Shown here in pieces: positions 43,298 through 53,676 of a stretch of DNA of 64,000 nt. The translations under genes and the position numbers were made by a program. The DNA is from Bacilli bacterium (GTDB lineage Bacteria > Bacillota_I > Bacilli_A > RF39 > UBA660): contig JAFSEY010000011.1 in NCBI GenBank assembly GCA_017435485.1, positions 20,423-84,422 of the forward strand, in the 5' to 3' direction. The notes under the pieces are model-generated. The model had not been told where the DNA came from. It saw nothing but the letters and a program-made list of their open reading frames with translations, and did not search any database. The number at the start of each line of letters is the position of its first letter. Position 1 is the stretch's first letter.

Positions 43298-44068
43298 ATG
43301 AAAGGAATCTTAGGACGCAAAGCTGGAATGACTCAAGTTTTTACTAAAGAAGGTAAATTAATTCCTGTAACTGTTGTTGAAGTACAACCAAACGTAGTTA
43401 TGCAAGTAAAAACTGTTGAAACTGACGGATATAACGCAGTACAGTTAGGCGTATTTGACAAAAAAGAAAAAAATAGCAGCAAGCCAAGTATTGGGCATGC
43501 AAAAAAAGCAAACACAACACCTAAGCGCTTCTTAAAAGAAATAAGAAATTTAGAAGGGTCTTACAATTTAGGAGATACTATTGACGCTGGTGTGTTCGAA
43601 GTTGGAGAAGTTGTAGACGTAACAGGAACTTCAAAAGGAAAAGGCTTCGAAGGAACTATCAAAAGACATAACCAACATCGTGGACCAATGACTCATGGAT
43701 CTCGTTATCACAGAGGACCAGGTTCTCTAGGAACAATGTTACCTAAAAGAGTATTAAAAGGTAAAAATCTTCCTGGACACATGGGACATGAAACAATCAC
43801 TATTCAAAATCTAGAAATTATCGAAGCAAATGCTGCTGAAGGATACATTTTAGTAAGCGGAAATATTCCAGGGCCAAAGAAATCATTAGTGTTAATCAAA
43901 AGTGCAGTGAAAAATTCTCGTAAAGCTGATGCGAAAGAAATCATCTCTTACGAAGAAGAAACTGTAGTTGATGAAGTAGTTGAAGAAGTGGTAGAAACTG
44001 CTGGAGTAGAAGCTACTGAAAACGTAGAAGTAACTGCTAATGAAAATACTGAAGGAGAAAACGCATAG
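43298..44068 (+). CDS. rplC: Ribosomal protein L3 with acidic C-terminal tail
   Basis: L3 starts 23S rRNA assembly. The family core ([33 protein letters not shown]) ends near residue 210. It is followed by about 45 extra residues rich in E and V (from about [15 protein letters not shown]), making 256 in total against the usual 205-215. The tail is strongly acidic, which is odd for an rRNA-binding protein. AAGGAAGG precedes ATG 43298. Confidence 0.97.
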   Translation: MKGILGRKAGMTQVFTKEGKLIPVTVVEVQPNVVMQVKTVETDGYNAVQLGVFDKKEKNSSKPSIGHAKKANTTPKRFLKEIRNLEGSYNLGDTIDAGVFEVGEVVDVTGTSKGKGFEGTIKRHNQHRGPMTHGSRYHRGPGSLGTMLPKRVLKGKNLPGHMGHETITIQNLEIIEANAAEGYILVSGNIPGPKKSLVLIKSAVKNSRKADAKEIISYEEETVVDEVVEEVVETAGVEATENVEVTANENTEGENA

Positions 44069-44092
44069 TCGTCTTCTAGAAAGGTAAGTATT

Positions 44093-44716
44093 ATGACAAA
44101 GATAAGTGTTAAAAACATTAAAAACGAAAAAGTTCAAGATTTAACATTAACTGATAGTGTTTGGAATGTTGAAGTAAATAATGATTGTTTAAAGAAAATG
44201 ATTAAATTACAATTAGCTGCTCAAAGACAAGGGACAGCTAAGACTAAAACTAGAGCAGAAGTATCTGGTGGCGGTAAAAAACCTTGGAAACAAAAAGGAA
44301 CTGGTAGAGCTAGAGCTGGTTCTAACAGAAGTCCAATTTGGCGTGGAGGCGGAGTTGTATTCGGAGTTACTCCAAGAGACTATGCTTTCAAAATAAATAA
44401 GAAAGAGAGAGAATTAGCTTTAAAAAGTGCTTTATCACTTAAAGCTCAAAATAAAGAATTAATAGTTTTAGATACTATTAAAATGGCTGATTTAAAAACA
44501 AAAGAATTAAAATCAATGATTGAATCATTAGATTTAAATGGAAAAGTATTATTCGTGACTGCTGAAGATAATGAAAACTTATATATGGCTAGTCGTAACT
44601 TAGGATATGCTTATGTAGTATTAGCTAATGAAATCAATTGCTATGATTTAGTAAATGCTGATTACCTAGTATGTGATCTAGAAGCAGTAAAATATATTGA
44701 GGAGGTGCTTAAATAA
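44093..44716 (+). CDS. rplD: Ribosomal protein L4
   Basis: L4, 207 residues, lines the exit tunnel; in some bacteria it represses its own operon. The long loop region GGGKKPWKQKGTGRARAG is clear. Start ATG 44093 with AAAGGTAAG; the stop overlaps rplW by TAATG. Confidence 0.98.
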   Translation: MTKISVKNIKNEKVQDLTLTDSVWNVEVNNDCLKKMIKLQLAAQRQGTAKTKTRAEVSGGGKKPWKQKGTGRARAGSNRSPIWRGGGVVFGVTPRDYAFKINKKERELALKSALSLKAQNKELIVLDTIKMADLKTKELKSMIESLDLNGKVLFVTAEDNENLYMASRNLGYAYVVLANEINCYDLVNADYLVCDLEAVKYIEEVLK

Positions 44717-44991
44717 TGAAAGATTATACTGATATTATTATTGCACCAGTTATTACTGAAAAATCTGCAACAAATGCTCAAAACAATGTTTATACATTCA
44801 AAGTAGCAAAAAGCGCAGCTAAAAATGAAATTAAATGGGCTGTTGAAAAAGCATTCAACGTTCATGTTGTTAAAGTTAATACTTTAAACACAAAAGCAAA
44901 AGATAAAAGAGTTGGCAGATATACTGGCCAAACAAAAACTTATAAGAAAGCAATCGTTACTCTAAAAGATGGCGAAACGATTGAAATATAG
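44716..44991 (+). CDS. rplW: Ribosomal protein L23
   Basis: L23, 91 residues, forms the exit-site docking point for trigger factor and SRP. IIIAPVITEKSA, NEIKWAVEKAFNVHV and VGRYTGQTKTYKKA are the family blocks. GAGGTG in the end of rplD is its ribosome site. Confidence 0.97.
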   Translation: MKDYTDIIIAPVITEKSATNAQNNVYTFKVAKSAAKNEIKWAVEKAFNVHVVKVNTLNTKAKDKRVGRYTGQTKTYKKAIVTLKDGETIEI

Positions 44992-45006
44992 ACAGGAGTT
45001 AATGGT

Positions 45007-45837
45007 ATGGCAATAAAGAAATACAAATCTACGACAAATGGTCGTAGGGGAATGTCTACTTTAATAAATGAAGAAATTACTACAAGCACTCCAACTAAAT
45101 CACTTTTAAAGAGTACTTCAAAAAGTGGTGGAAGAAATAACCAAGGTAAAATGACTGTTAGACATATCGGTGGAGGAGCAAAAAGAAAATACCGTATTAT
45201 TGATTATAAAAGAAATAAATTTGGTGTTACTGGAAAAGTTGCTACAATCGAATATGATCCAAACAGAACTTCTAATATCGCTTTAATCAACTATAGAGAT
45301 GGTGAAAAAAGATATATCATCGCTCCTAAAGGATTAAAAGTAGGAATGATTATTGAAGCTGGAGAAAAAGTAGATATTAAAGTTGGTAATGCATTACCAC
45401 TTGCTAATATTCCAGTTGGTACAGTTGTTCACTGTATAGAATTAAAACCTGGAAAAGGTGCTGAAATTTGCCGTAGTGCTGGATCTAGTGCTCAAATACT
45501 AGGACGTGAAGGCAAATATGTAATGTTAAGATTACAATCAGGCGAAACAAGAAAAGTATTAGGAACTTGTATGGCTACAATTGGAACAGTTGGAAACGAA
45601 GATTACTCTTTAGTAAATCTTGGTAAAGCTGGACGTAAACGTCATATGGGTATTCGTCCAACAAACCGTGGATCTGTAATGAACCCTAATGACCATCCAC
45701 ATGGTGGTGGAGAAGGACGTGCGCCAATCGGACGCAAAGGGCCTCTTACTCCTTGGGGTAAACCTGCACTTGGATTTAAAACTAGAAAAAATAAGAAAGC
45801 TTCTGACAAGTTAATTGTTAGTAAGAAGAAAAAATAG
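45007..45837 (+). CDS. rplB: Ribosomal protein L2
   Basis: L2, 276 residues, near the peptidyl transferase centre. [18 protein letters not shown], then [20 protein letters not shown] including the conserved histidine region, and the basic tail [11 protein letters not shown]. Normal length. Confidence 0.98.
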   Translation: MAIKKYKSTTNGRRGMSTLINEEITTSTPTKSLLKSTSKSGGRNNQGKMTVRHIGGGAKRKYRIIDYKRNKFGVTGKVATIEYDPNRTSNIALINYRDGEKRYIIAPKGLKVGMIIEAGEKVDIKVGNALPLANIPVGTVVHCIELKPGKGAEICRSAGSSAQILGREGKYVMLRLQSGETRKVLGTCMATIGTVGNEDYSLVNLGKAGRKRHMGIRPTNRGSVMNPNDHPHGGGEGRAPIGRKGPLTPWGKPALGFKTRKNKKASDKLIVSKKKK

Positions 45838-45846
45838 GAGGTTATT

Positions 45847-46110
45847 ATGGCAAGAAGTTTAAAAAAAGGACCTTACGTATTTGATAGATTATTAAAAAAG
45901 GTTCAAACTTTAAATGAAAATAATAAAAAAGAAGTTGTAAAAACTTGGTCAAGACGTTCGACAATCTATCCTGATTTCGTTGGACATACAATCGCAGTTC
46001 ATAACGGAAAAGAATTTATCCCAGTATATGTTACTGAAGATATGGTAGGACATAAACTTGGAGAATTCGCGCCAACTCGTAAATTTGGCGGACATGCGGG
46101 ACAAAAGTAG
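45847..46110 (+). CDS. rpsS: Ribosomal protein S19
   Basis: S19, 87 residues, contacts S13 in the head of the small subunit. [31 protein letters not shown] and [14 protein letters not shown] identify it. AGGAGG precedes ATG 45847. Confidence 0.98.
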   Translation: MARSLKKGPYVFDRLLKKVQTLNENNKKEVVKTWSRRSTIYPDFVGHTIAVHNGKEFIPVYVTEDMVGHKLGEFAPTRKFGGHAGQK

Positions 46111-46120
46111 GAGGTAAAAT

Positions 46121-46477
46121 ATGGAAAGTTATGCAATACATAAAACCGCTATTATAGCACCTCGTAAAGCTCGTATGACTTTAGATCTTATTAGAGGAAA
46201 AAAAGCTTCTGTAGCTATGGGTATTTTAGAAAATACTAATACAAAAGCTAGTCGCTTAATCCAAAAAGTGTTAAAGTCTGCAATCGCTAACGCTGTTAAT
46301 AACCAAAATGCAAAAGAAGATGAACTATTTGTATCAGAATGTTTTATAAATCCAGGACCAACATTAAAAAGAATTAAATTCGCTAGCCGCGGAAATGTTG
46401 ATAGAAGAGACAAAAGAACTAGTCACATTACTGTAAAAGTAAGTGATGGAAAAGCAAATGAGAAAGGAGCAGAATAA
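46121..46477 (+). CDS. rplV: Ribosomal protein L22
   Basis: L22, 118 residues, with a beta-hairpin reaching the exit tunnel ([14 protein letters not shown]). [15 protein letters not shown] and [12 protein letters not shown] are conserved blocks. The stop overlaps the rpsC start (TAATG). Confidence 0.97.
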   Translation: MESYAIHKTAIIAPRKARMTLDLIRGKKASVAMGILENTNTKASRLIQKVLKSAIANAVNNQNAKEDELFVSECFINPGPTLKRIKFASRGNVDRRDKRTSHITVKVSDGKANEKGAE

Positions 46478-47154
46478 TGGGACAAAAAGTCAATCCAATA
46501 GGTTATAGAATTGGAGTTAATAAAGACTGGGAATCTAAATGGTATGCTAAAAAAGATTATGCTGACAATTTAAATAAAGATTTAAAAATCAGAGATTATT
46601 TAAGCAAAAATCTTAAAGAAGCAAGCATTGCATCCGTTCTTATTGAAAGAAAAAAGGGAAGAGTTGATATAACTATCCACACTGCTAAACCAGGAGTAAT
46701 CATTGGTCGTGGTGGAGAAGATATCGAAAAATTACGTAACTCTATCCGTAAATTAGTAAACGAAGACGTATATGTAAATATCGTTGAAGTTAAAAATCCT
46801 GATTTGAATGCTCAATTAGTAGCAGATCAAATTGCTGCTCAAATTGCAGCACGTGCTCCATTCAGAAGCGCTCAAAAAAGAGCTATCAGAAATACAATGA
46901 AAGCTGGAGCTAAAGGAATTAAAACGAGTGTATCTGGAAGATTAGGTGGAGCAGAAATGGCTCGTACAGAAGGATACACAGAAGGAACAGTGCCTCTACA
47001 TACAATTAGAGCCGATGTTGATTATGCTACATCTGAAGCAGATACAACATACGGAAAAATTGGTGTAAAAGTATGGATTTACAAAGATGAAATTCTTCCT
47101 GTAAGAGGTAACAAGAAGGGAGACGATAAACATGTTAATGCCAAAAAAGACTAA
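46477..47154 (+). CDS. rpsC: Ribosomal protein S3
   Basis: S3, 225 residues, at the mRNA entry channel. [13 protein letters not shown] begins it; the KH domain has [14 protein letters not shown]; later [17 protein letters not shown] and [22 protein letters not shown] precedes ATG 46477. Its 3' end overlaps rplP by 23 bases. Confidence 0.98.
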   Translation: MGQKVNPIGYRIGVNKDWESKWYAKKDYADNLNKDLKIRDYLSKNLKEASIASVLIERKKGRVDITIHTAKPGVIIGRGGEDIEKLRNSIRKLVNEDVYVNIVEVKNPDLNAQLVADQIAAQIAARAPFRSAQKRAIRNTMKAGAKGIKTSVSGRLGGAEMARTEGYTEGTVPLHTIRADVDYATSEADTTYGKIGVKVWIYKDEILPVRGNKKGDDKHVNAKKD

Positions 47155-47557
47155 ATATCGTAAACCTCATCGTGTAAGTTATGACGGACACGCTAAAGGT
47201 AATACTGAATTACACTTCGGTGAATTCGGGCTTCAAGCTAAAGAAGGAGCTTGGGTTAGTGCTAGACAAATTGAAGCTGCACGTATTGCTATGACACGTT
47301 ATATGAAACGTGGAGGAAAAGTATTTATTAATATCTTCCCTCACTTAGCATTAACTAAAAAACCTTTAGAAACTCGTCAAGGTAAAGGTAAAGGTAACGT
47401 TGAACAATGGGTTGCTGTAGTTAAAAAAGGTAAAATCATGTTCGAAGTAAGCGGTGTAACTGAAGAAATCGCTCGTGAAGCATTAAGACTTGCTTCTCAT
47501 AAGTTACCAATCAAATGTAAATTTGTAAAAAAGGATGGTGTTTCTAATGAAAATTAA
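47132..47557 (+). CDS. rplP: Ribosomal protein L16
   Basis: L16, 141 residues, binds near the A-site tRNA elbow. [14 protein letters not shown] is the standard start, which fixes ATG 47132 rather than 47138; [18 protein letters not shown] and [16 protein letters not shown] follow. AAGGGAG lies inside rpsC. Confidence 0.98.
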   Translation: MLMPKKTKYRKPHRVSYDGHAKGNTELHFGEFGLQAKEGAWVSARQIEAARIAMTRYMKRGGKVFINIFPHLALTKKPLETRQGKGKGNVEQWVAVVKKGKIMFEVSGVTEEIAREALRLASHKLPIKCKFVKKDGVSNEN

Positions 47558-47762
47558 TGAACTAAGAAAATTATCCGACAAAGAATTAAATGACAAAATC
47601 ATTGAAACAAAAAGAACTTTATTTGATTTAAGATTAAAACAATCAACTGGAAATTTAGAAAAAGCATCTGATTTAAGAGAACTTAGAAAAGATGTTGCTA
47701 AAATGAAAACAATTCTTCGCGAAAGAGAATTAACTGCTGGAGGTAACGATGACAGAAAGTAA
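47547..47762 (+). CDS. rpmC: Ribosomal protein L29
   Basis: L29, 71 residues, two-helix protein at the tunnel exit. [14 protein letters not shown] and [12 protein letters not shown], then a slightly extended C-terminal part ([11 protein letters not shown]). ATG 47547 with AAGGATGGTG is preferred over GTG 47535. It overlaps both rplP and rpsQ. Confidence 0.95.
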   Translation: MKINELRKLSDKELNDKIIETKRTLFDLRLKQSTGNLEKASDLRELRKDVAKMKTILRERELTAGGNDDRK

Positions 47763-48009
47763 AAGAGCTGAACTTGTAGGTAAAGTTGTAAGTGCTAAAA
47801 ATGATAAAACTATAACCGTATTAGTTGAAACTTATAAAAAACATCCTTTATATGGAAAAAGAGTTAAGTATTCTAAAAAGTATACTGCTCATGATGAAAA
47901 GAATGTTGCTAAAGTAGGAGATACAGTTAAAATTAGAGCTACAAGACCATTATCTAAAACAAAAAGATATGAACTTGTAAACGTTTTAGTTGAAGCTGTA
48001 ATTCTATAA
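47749..48009 (+). CDS. rpsQ: Ribosomal protein S17
   Basis: S17, 86 residues, OB-fold. [38 protein letters not shown] and [14 protein letters not shown] identify it. It starts 14 bases before the rpmC stop, with GGAGG upstream. Confidence 0.97.
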   Translation: MTESKRAELVGKVVSAKNDKTITVLVETYKKHPLYGKRVKYSKKYTAHDEKNVAKVGDTVKIRATRPLSKTKRYELVNVLVEAVIL

Positions 48010-48022
48010 GGAGGTATTTTTT

Positions 48023-48391
48023 ATGGTAATGCAAGAATCAAGACTTAAAGTTGCTGATAATACTGGAGCTCGTGAGCTATTAGTAATCAGATGTTTAGGT
48101 GGAAGTCATAGAAAATATGCTAATATCGGTGATGTTGTTATTGGTACAGTAAAAAAAGCTATTCCTAATGGAAACATCAAAAAAGGAAAAGTTGTTAAAG
48201 CGGTAATCGTAAGAAGTGTTGAAGGTGTTAGAAGAAAAGATGGTTCTTATATCAAATTTTCAGACAACGCATGTGTTTTAATCAAAGATGATAAATCACC
48301 TATCGGAACAAGAGTTCTAGGACCTGTTGCTCGTGAATTAAGAGAAAAAGATTATATGAAAATCGTTTCACTAGCACCAGAAGTATTATAG
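48023..48391 (+). CDS. rplN: Ribosomal protein L14
   Basis: L14, 122 residues, at the subunit interface. [50 protein letters not shown] are diagnostic. AAGGAGG precedes ATG 48023; a second ATG at 48029 is possible. Confidence 0.97.
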   Translation: MVMQESRLKVADNTGARELLVIRCLGGSHRKYANIGDVVIGTVKKAIPNGNIKKGKVVKAVIVRSVEGVRRKDGSYIKFSDNACVLIKDDKSPIGTRVLGPVARELREKDYMKIVSLAPEVL

Positions 48392-48402
48392 GAGGTACAC
48401 AA

Positions 48403-48711
48403 GTGAAAATTAAAGTTGGAGACAATGTAAAAGTACTTGCTGGAAAAGACAGAGGTAAAGAAGGTAAAGTACTTAGAACATTAAAAACTAAAAATAAAGT
48501 TGTTGTAGAAGGAATCAATATTGTAAAAAAACATTCTAAACCAAATAATCAAAATGATAAAGGTGGAATATTTGATATTGAAGCTCCTATTCATGTTTCA
48601 AATGTTAAAAAAATAGAAGAAGCAAAAAAAGAAACTAAGAAAGTTGCTAAAAAAGAAGTAAAAGAAGAAGCTACTGCTTCAAAAAAGACAACTAAGAAAG
48701 CTAGTAAGTAG
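48403..48711 (+). CDS. rplX: Ribosomal protein L24, basic tail
   Basis: L24, 102 residues, KOW-domain assembly initiator ([21 protein letters not shown]). The C-terminal about 30 residues are a Lys/Glu/Thr-rich tail ending KKTTKKASK in place of the usual compact end with CxxC. It uses a GTG start at 48403 after GGAGG; no ATG fits. Confidence 0.95.
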   Translation: MKIKVGDNVKVLAGKDRGKEGKVLRTLKTKNKVVVEGINIVKKHSKPNNQNDKGGIFDIEAPIHVSNVKKIEEAKKETKKVAKKEVKEEATASKKTTKKASK

Positions 48712-48719
48712 GTGAACGT

Positions 48720-49259
48720 ATGAGTAATTTTAAAAAATTATATAATGAAGAAATAACTAAAAAATTAGCTGAAGAATTTAAATATACTTCTTCAATGGAA
48801 ATTCCTAGACTTGAAAAAATAGTTGTTAACATGGGAGTTGGAGAAGGATCTAAGGATTCTAAGTTTATCGAAGCAGCTGTTAAAGATCTTGAACAAATCG
48901 TAGGTCAAAAACCAGTTGTAACAAAAGCTCGTAAATCAATCGCTAGCTTTAAACTTCGTGAAGGTCAACCAGTTGGAGTTAAAGTGACTTTAAGAAATGA
49001 AAATATGTATGTATTTTTAGAAAAATTAATTAAAGTAGCTTTACCAAGAGTTAGAGACTTCCGTGGTGTATCAAAAACTGCTTTTGATGGCAAAGGGAAT
49101 TATACTTTAGGTATTAAAGAACAATTAATATTCCCAGAAATCGAATATGACAACGTTGTTAAAGTTCGTGGAATGGATATTGTATTTGTTACTTCTGCTA
49201 AAACAAATGAAGAAGCAGAAAGTTTATTAAGAGCATTTGGTATGCCTTTTAGAAATTAA
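48720..49259 (+). CDS. rplE: Ribosomal protein L5
   Basis: L5, 179 residues, binds 5S r[41 protein letters not shown] and [19 protein letters not shown] are conserved. AGGTGAACG precedes ATG 48720. Confidence 0.98.
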   Translation: MSNFKKLYNEEITKKLAEEFKYTSSMEIPRLEKIVVNMGVGEGSKDSKFIEAAVKDLEQIVGQKPVVTKARKSIASFKLREGQPVGVKVTLRNENMYVFLEKLIKVALPRVRDFRGVSKTAFDGKGNYTLGIKEQLIFPEIEYDNVVKVRGMDIVFVTSAKTNEEAESLLRAFGMPFRN

Positions 49260-49271
49260 GGAGGAAAACTT

Positions 49272-49457
49272 ATGGCAAAGAAAAGTATGGTTGTAAAAAA
49301 CAAAAGAACTGCAAAGTTTAGCTCTAGAGAGTATACACGTTGTGAAAGATGTGGAAGACCTCATGGTGTATTAAGAAAATTTAAATTATGTCGTATTTGC
49401 TTTAGAGAATTAGCAAATAAAGGACAAATCCCAGGCGTTAAGAAGTCTAGTTGGTAG
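49272..49457 (+). CDS. rpsN: Ribosomal protein S14, zinc type
   Basis: Short S14, 61 residues, with both zinc knuckle pairs (CERCGRPHG and LCRICFREL). This is the C+ form typical of Firmicutes. AAGGAGG precedes ATG 49272. Confidence 0.97.
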   Translation: MAKKSMVVKNKRTAKFSSREYTRCERCGRPHGVLRKFKLCRICFRELANKGQIPGVKKSSW

Positions 49458-49473
49458 AAAGGAGGAATTTTAA

Positions 49474-49872
49474 ATGTTTGTACAAGATAAAATAGCCGAT
49501 ATGTTAACTCGTATTCGTAATGCAAATCAAATGAGATATGCTACTGTTGAAGTAATTGGTACTAAAATGACTTTAGGGATTGCAGAAATCTTAAAAGAAG
49601 AAGGATATATCAGTGACTTTACTTATGAAAAAAGCCTAAAAGGAGATAAATTAACTTTAAATCTTAAATATGGCGACAAAAAAGAAAGAGTTATTACTGG
49701 TCTTAAAAGAATTAGTAAATCTGGTTTAAGAGTTTATGTTAAAAGTGATGAAATTCCTCGTGTACTAAATGGACTAGGAATTGCAATAATTTCAACTTCT
49801 AAAGGTTTAATGACTGGTAAAAAAGCAAAAGAAGCTGGATTAGGAGGCGAAGTACTTGCCTATATTTGGTAA
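49474..49872 (+). CDS. rpsH: Ribosomal protein S8
   Basis: S8, 132 residues. [15 protein letters not shown] at the N-terminus and the C-terminal [19 protein letters not shown] with GEVLAYIW are diagnostic. AAAGGAGG precedes ATG 49474. Confidence 0.98.
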   Translation: MFVQDKIADMLTRIRNANQMRYATVEVIGTKMTLGIAEILKEEGYISDFTYEKSLKGDKLTLNLKYGDKKERVITGLKRISKSGLRVYVKSDEIPRVLNGLGIAIISTSKGLMTGKKAKEAGLGGEVLAYIW

Positions 49873-49881
49873 GGAAAGACT

Positions 49882-50421
49882 ATGAGTAGAATTGGAAATA
49901 GAAAATTAAGTATTCCTACTGGTGTAACTGCTTCTTTAGAAGGTAATGTATTAACAGTTAAAGGTGCCAAAGGAGAACTTACATTAACAATTGATGAATT
50001 AATCGACGTTCAAATTTCGGAAACTGAAATTGAAACAATTAGAAAAAATTCAAGTAAAAGAGCTAATGTTGTTCAAGGAACAACAAACTCTTTAATCAAT
50101 AATATGCTAATCGGTGTATCTAATGGATATGAAAAAGGATTAGAAGCTGTAGGTGTTGGATATCGTTTCAACGTAGCAGGAAACAAATTAACTATTAATG
50201 CTGGATATTCACATCCAGTAGTAATGGAAGCACCTGCTGGAATCACTATCACAAGCGTAAGTAATACAGAAATTACAATTGCTGGTATTGATAAACAAAA
50301 AGTAACTGAATTTGCGGCTAAAGTTCGTGAAGTAAGAGAACCAGAACCATATAAAGGTAAAGGTATTCGTTACAAAGGTGAACATGTTCGTCGTAAAGAA
50401 GGTAAGAAAGCTGCTAAATAA
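49882..50421 (+). CDS. rplF: Ribosomal protein L6
   Basis: L6, 179 residues, near the sarcin-ricin loop. SRIGNRKLSIPTGV, GAKGELTL, and the C-terminal EPEPYKGKGIRYKGEHVRRKEGKK. AAGGAAAG precedes ATG 49882. Confidence 0.98.
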   Translation: MSRIGNRKLSIPTGVTASLEGNVLTVKGAKGELTLTIDELIDVQISETEIETIRKNSSKRANVVQGTTNSLINNMLIGVSNGYEKGLEAVGVGYRFNVAGNKLTINAGYSHPVVMEAPAGITITSVSNTEITIAGIDKQKVTEFAAKVREVREPEPYKGKGIRYKGEHVRRKEGKKAAK

Positions 50422-50438
50422 GGTAAAGGAGAGTAAGT

Positions 50439-50795
50439 ATGATAAAGAAAGAATCAAGTAATGTTTCTCGTAAAAGAAGACATGTACGTGTACGTAATAA
50501 AATTTCTGGAACAAAAGAATGTCCAAGATTAAATGTATTTAGATCTAATAATGGAATCTTTGTTCAAGTTATCGATGATGAAGCTCAAAAAACCTTAGTT
50601 AGCTCTTCATCATTAGAATTAAAAATTAAAAATGGTGGTAATATCGAAGGTGCTACATTAGTAGGAAAAGATATTGCTGAAAAATGTAAAAAAGCAAAAA
50701 TAACAAAAGTTGTTTTTGATAGAGGTGGTTACCTTTACCATGGACGCGTTAAAGCTTTAGCTGAAGCAGCTCGCGAAAATGGATTGGAATTCTAG
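50439..50795 (+). CDS. rplR: Ribosomal protein L18
   Basis: L18, 118 residues, 5S rRNA binding. [20 protein letters not shown], then [15 protein letters not shown] and [29 protein letters not shown] precedes ATG 50439. Confidence 0.97.
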   Translation: MIKKESSNVSRKRRHVRVRNKISGTKECPRLNVFRSNNGIFVQVIDDEAQKTLVSSSSLELKIKNGGNIEGATLVGKDIAEKCKKAKITKVVFDRGGYLYHGRVKALAEAARENGLEF

Positions 50796-50806
50796 GAGGT
50801 CAAAAT

Positions 50807-51310
50807 ATGCCAAAACATAATGTAGATGCAAAGAAAAACTTATTAGAAGAAAAAGTTATCTCTATTGGTAGAGTAACAAAAGTTACTGCTGGTGGTAGAC
50901 ATTTCAGATTCTCTGCAACAGTTGCAGTTGGTAACCGCAAAGGTTTAGTAGGTATTGGAACTGGAAAAGCTAATGAAGTTCCAGAAGCTATTAAAAAAGC
51001 AATTCAAGCAGCAAATAAAAATATTACAAAAGTTGCTTTAATTGATAATAGAACAATACCACATGAAGCTACTGGAAAAGTTGGTAGAGCACAAGTTTTA
51101 GTTAAACCAGCTAAAGAAGGTCGTGGAGTTATTGCCGGTGGAGCTGCCAGAGCAGTTATCGAATTAGCGGGTATTAAAGATATCGTTGCTAAATCACTAG
51201 GATCAAATACAAAAGTAAACGTTGCTAAGGCAACATTAGAAGCTTTAAAAGTTCAAAAAACTCAAGCTAAAGTTGCTGCTTTACGTGGTAAGAAAGTTGA
51301 GGAATTATAA
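50807..51310 (+). CDS. rpsE: Ribosomal protein S5
   Basis: S5, 167 residues, decoding fidelity. [39 protein letters not shown], and [20 protein letters not shown]. Only two bases separate it from rplO, so rpmD (L30), which normally lies between them, is absent. Confidence 0.98.
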   Translation: MPKHNVDAKKNLLEEKVISIGRVTKVTAGGRHFRFSATVAVGNRKGLVGIGTGKANEVPEAIKKAIQAANKNITKVALIDNRTIPHEATGKVGRAQVLVKPAKEGRGVIAGGAARAVIELAGIKDIVAKSLGSNTKVNVAKATLEALKVQKTQAKVAALRGKKVEEL

Positions 51311-51312
51311 TT

Positions 51313-51756
51313 ATGAAGTTAGAACAATTACCAGCTTCTAAAGAAGCAAAAGCAAGAAAAAGAGTTGGTCGTGGACCAGGAAGTGGAATGGGTAAAACTT
51401 CAACTCGTGGAGAAAAAGGACAACTTGCCAGAAGTGGTGGAGGAGTTCCAGCATGGTTCCAAGGTGGTCAATCTCCTTTATATAGAAGATTACCAAAAAG
51501 AGGTTTCAACAATAAACGCTTCGAAACTAAGTATGCAACAATCAATGTTGGTGAATTAAACAAATTATTTAACGACGGGGATGTAATTACTCCTGAAGTT
51601 TTAAAAGAAAGAGGGATAGTTAAGAAACAACTAAGTGGTATTAAAGTTTTATCTACTGGTGTTATTGATAAAAAACTTACTATTAAAGCGCAAAGATTTT
51701 CTTCTGCAGCAGTAAGTAAAATTGAAAATGCTGGTGGCAAAGCTGAGGTGATTTAG
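51313..51756 (+). CDS. rplO: Ribosomal protein L15
   Basis: L15, 147 residues. KRVGRGPGSGMGKTSTRGEK, then QSPLYRRLPKRGFNN and IENAGGKAEVI. GAGG in the end of rpsE serves ATG 51313. The stop abuts the secY start. Confidence 0.97.
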   Translation: MKLEQLPASKEAKARKRVGRGPGSGMGKTSTRGEKGQLARSGGGVPAWFQGGQSPLYRRLPKRGFNNKRFETKYATINVGELNKLFNDGDVITPEVLKERGIVKKQLSGIKVLSTGVIDKKLTIKAQRFSSAAVSKIENAGGKAEVI

Positions 51757-53022
51757 ATGTTTAAGGGAATTTCCCAACTATTCAATAAAAACAATAAAGA
51801 TTTAAGACAAAGAATATATTTTACATTATTCTGTTTAGGAATCTTCTGCCTAGGAACAACCATAACAATTCCTTGGGCGTCAAGAGTATATGAAGAATTA
51901 GGTTTCTTAGAAATATTTAACCTAATGAGTGGTGGAGGACTTCGAAGCTTTTCAATATTTGCATTAGGAGTATCTCCTTATATCACTGCTTCAATTATTA
52001 CTCAAATATTACAAATGGATATAATTCCATATTTTAAAGAATTAAAAGAACAAGGGTATGTAGGTAGACAAAAGATTAATAAGATTAATAGATATCTAGG
52101 AATCATAATTGCTTTTTTCCAAGCTTACATGCTAACTGTCTTTTATATGCAAAACGCAGATACAATGACAATGCTAAAAACTACATTAGTAATGACAGCT
52201 GGTACTGCATTCCTACTATGGATGGGTGATCAAATCACTCAAAAAGGAATTGGCAATGGTCAATCATTATTAATAATGGCTGGTATCTTACAAAGCATGC
52301 CAACCATCTTCACGGGGGCCTATACTACATTTATATCAGGAAGTGCCTTTAATGATATATTAGGTATTATCTTATTTGCAATCTTTATCTTAGTTTATAT
52401 TTTAATTATTGTTGGAATAATCTGGATAACACTTGCTGAAAGAAGAATACCTATTCAATACGCAAATAGAACAACAAGCGCTTATGGTGGTACCCAAAAT
52501 TACTTACCAATTAAAATAAACGCTGCTGGAGTTATGCCAGTAATCTTTGCTTCAATCATTACTTCTGTACCAGCAACAATTGTTGCCGCTATCGGAAATG
52601 AAAAAGCAATAGATTTTGTTAATAAGTATATTATATCAACATCAAATACTGGTTTTGTTCTGTACTTAGTATTAATTATCTTATTTGGTTACTTATACAC
52701 ATTTATAAGTATGAATCCTGATGAAATGTGTAAAAACTTAAATGAACGCGGAGGATATATTCCTGGTGTAAGACCTGGAGTAGAAACTTCAAAATATATA
52801 AGCGATTCATTAGGAAAACTAACAATCGTAGGATCAATATTCCTAGTAATATTAGCTGGACTTCCAATTTTAGTTTCAAAAGTTACTAACTTACCAAATT
52901 CAGTAACAATTGGAGGTACAGGAATCCTAATCGTTGTTGGGGTTGCCATTGAAACTTATAAACAAATCGAAAGTGGTTTAATAAGTAGAAGCTACGCTTC
53001 AAAAAGAAAGAGGCTAAGATGA
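51757..53022 (+). CDS. secY: Preprotein translocase subunit SecY
   Basis: The channel of the Sec translocon, 421 residues with ten predicted membrane helices. Plug region GGGLRSFSIFALGVSPYITA, YFKELKEQGYVGRQKIN, the cytosolic loop ERRIPIQYANRTT, and a C-terminal ESGLISRSYASKRKR. Overlaps adk by ATGA. Confidence 0.98.
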   Translation: MFKGISQLFNKNNKDLRQRIYFTLFCLGIFCLGTTITIPWASRVYEELGFLEIFNLMSGGGLRSFSIFALGVSPYITASIITQILQMDIIPYFKELKEQGYVGRQKINKINRYLGIIIAFFQAYMLTVFYMQNADTMTMLKTTLVMTAGTAFLLWMGDQITQKGIGNGQSLLIMAGILQSMPTIFTGAYTTFISGSAFNDILGIILFAIFILVYILIIVGIIWITLAERRIPIQYANRTTSAYGGTQNYLPIKINAAGVMPVIFASIITSVPATIVAAIGNEKAIDFVNKYIISTSNTGFVLYLVLIILFGYLYTFISMNPDEMCKNLNERGGYIPGVRPGVETSKYISDSLGKLTIVGSIFLVILAGLPILVSKVTNLPNSVTIGGTGILIVVGVAIETYKQIESGLISRSYASKRKRLR

Positions 53023-53675
53023 CAAATTTAATATTTTTAGCACCGCCTGCTGCGGGAAAAGGAACTCAAAGTAAAAGATTAGTTGAAAAATATGGTTATG
53101 TTCATATCTCAACTGGTGATTTACTAAGAGCTGGTCGTAACGACGGAACCGAAAGAGCTAAAAGAATAATTGATGCTCAAGATTCTGGCGGATTAGTACC
53201 AGATGATATAGTTGATGAACTATTAAAAGAAAGATTACAACAAGATGATTGTCAAAAAGGATTTATTCTAGATGGTTATCCAAGAAACGCAAAACAATTT
53301 GAGACATTAAAAGGAATTTTTAATGAATTAAATATAAAAGATTACTTAGCAATTTATTTTGATATTTCAATGCAAGAAGCAATGGAAAGAACTTTAGGAA
53401 GACAAAATTGTCCAAAGTGTAAAAGAGATTACAATAAATTCTATGGACCAATGATGCCTAAAGAAGAAGGAATTTGTGATGATTGTAATGAAGCGTTAGT
53501 AACTAGAAGCGATGATAACGAAGAAACATTTAAAGTACGTTTTCAAACTTACTTAAATAATATCGAACCATTATTAAAAGGTTACGAATCAGAAAATCAT
53601 TTAGTAAAAGTAGATGCTAATAGAGAATCTATCTTAGTATTTGAAGATATTGATAAAATAATAAATGAGGGATAA
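53019..53675 (+). CDS. adk: Adenylate kinase, zinc lid
   Basis: Interconverts AMP, ADP and ATP. P-loop APPAAGKGT (the second residue P differs from the common GPPGAGKGT), AMP site STGDLLR, FILDGYPRN, and a long lid with CPKC and CDDC that should bind zinc. 218 residues. It starts within the secY stop. Confidence 0.97.
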   Translation: MTNLIFLAPPAAGKGTQSKRLVEKYGYVHISTGDLLRAGRNDGTERAKRIIDAQDSGGLVPDDIVDELLKERLQQDDCQKGFILDGYPRNAKQFETLKGIFNELNIKDYLAIYFDISMQEAMERTLGRQNCPKCKRDYNKFYGPMMPKEEGICDDCNEALVTRSDDNEETFKVRFQTYLNNIEPLLKGYESENHLVKVDANRESILVFEDIDKIINEG

Positions 53676-53676
53676 A

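Noticed and set aside
51365..51559. Second plus-strand frame inside rplO
   Set aside because: Out of frame with clear L15 coding and without its own start site.
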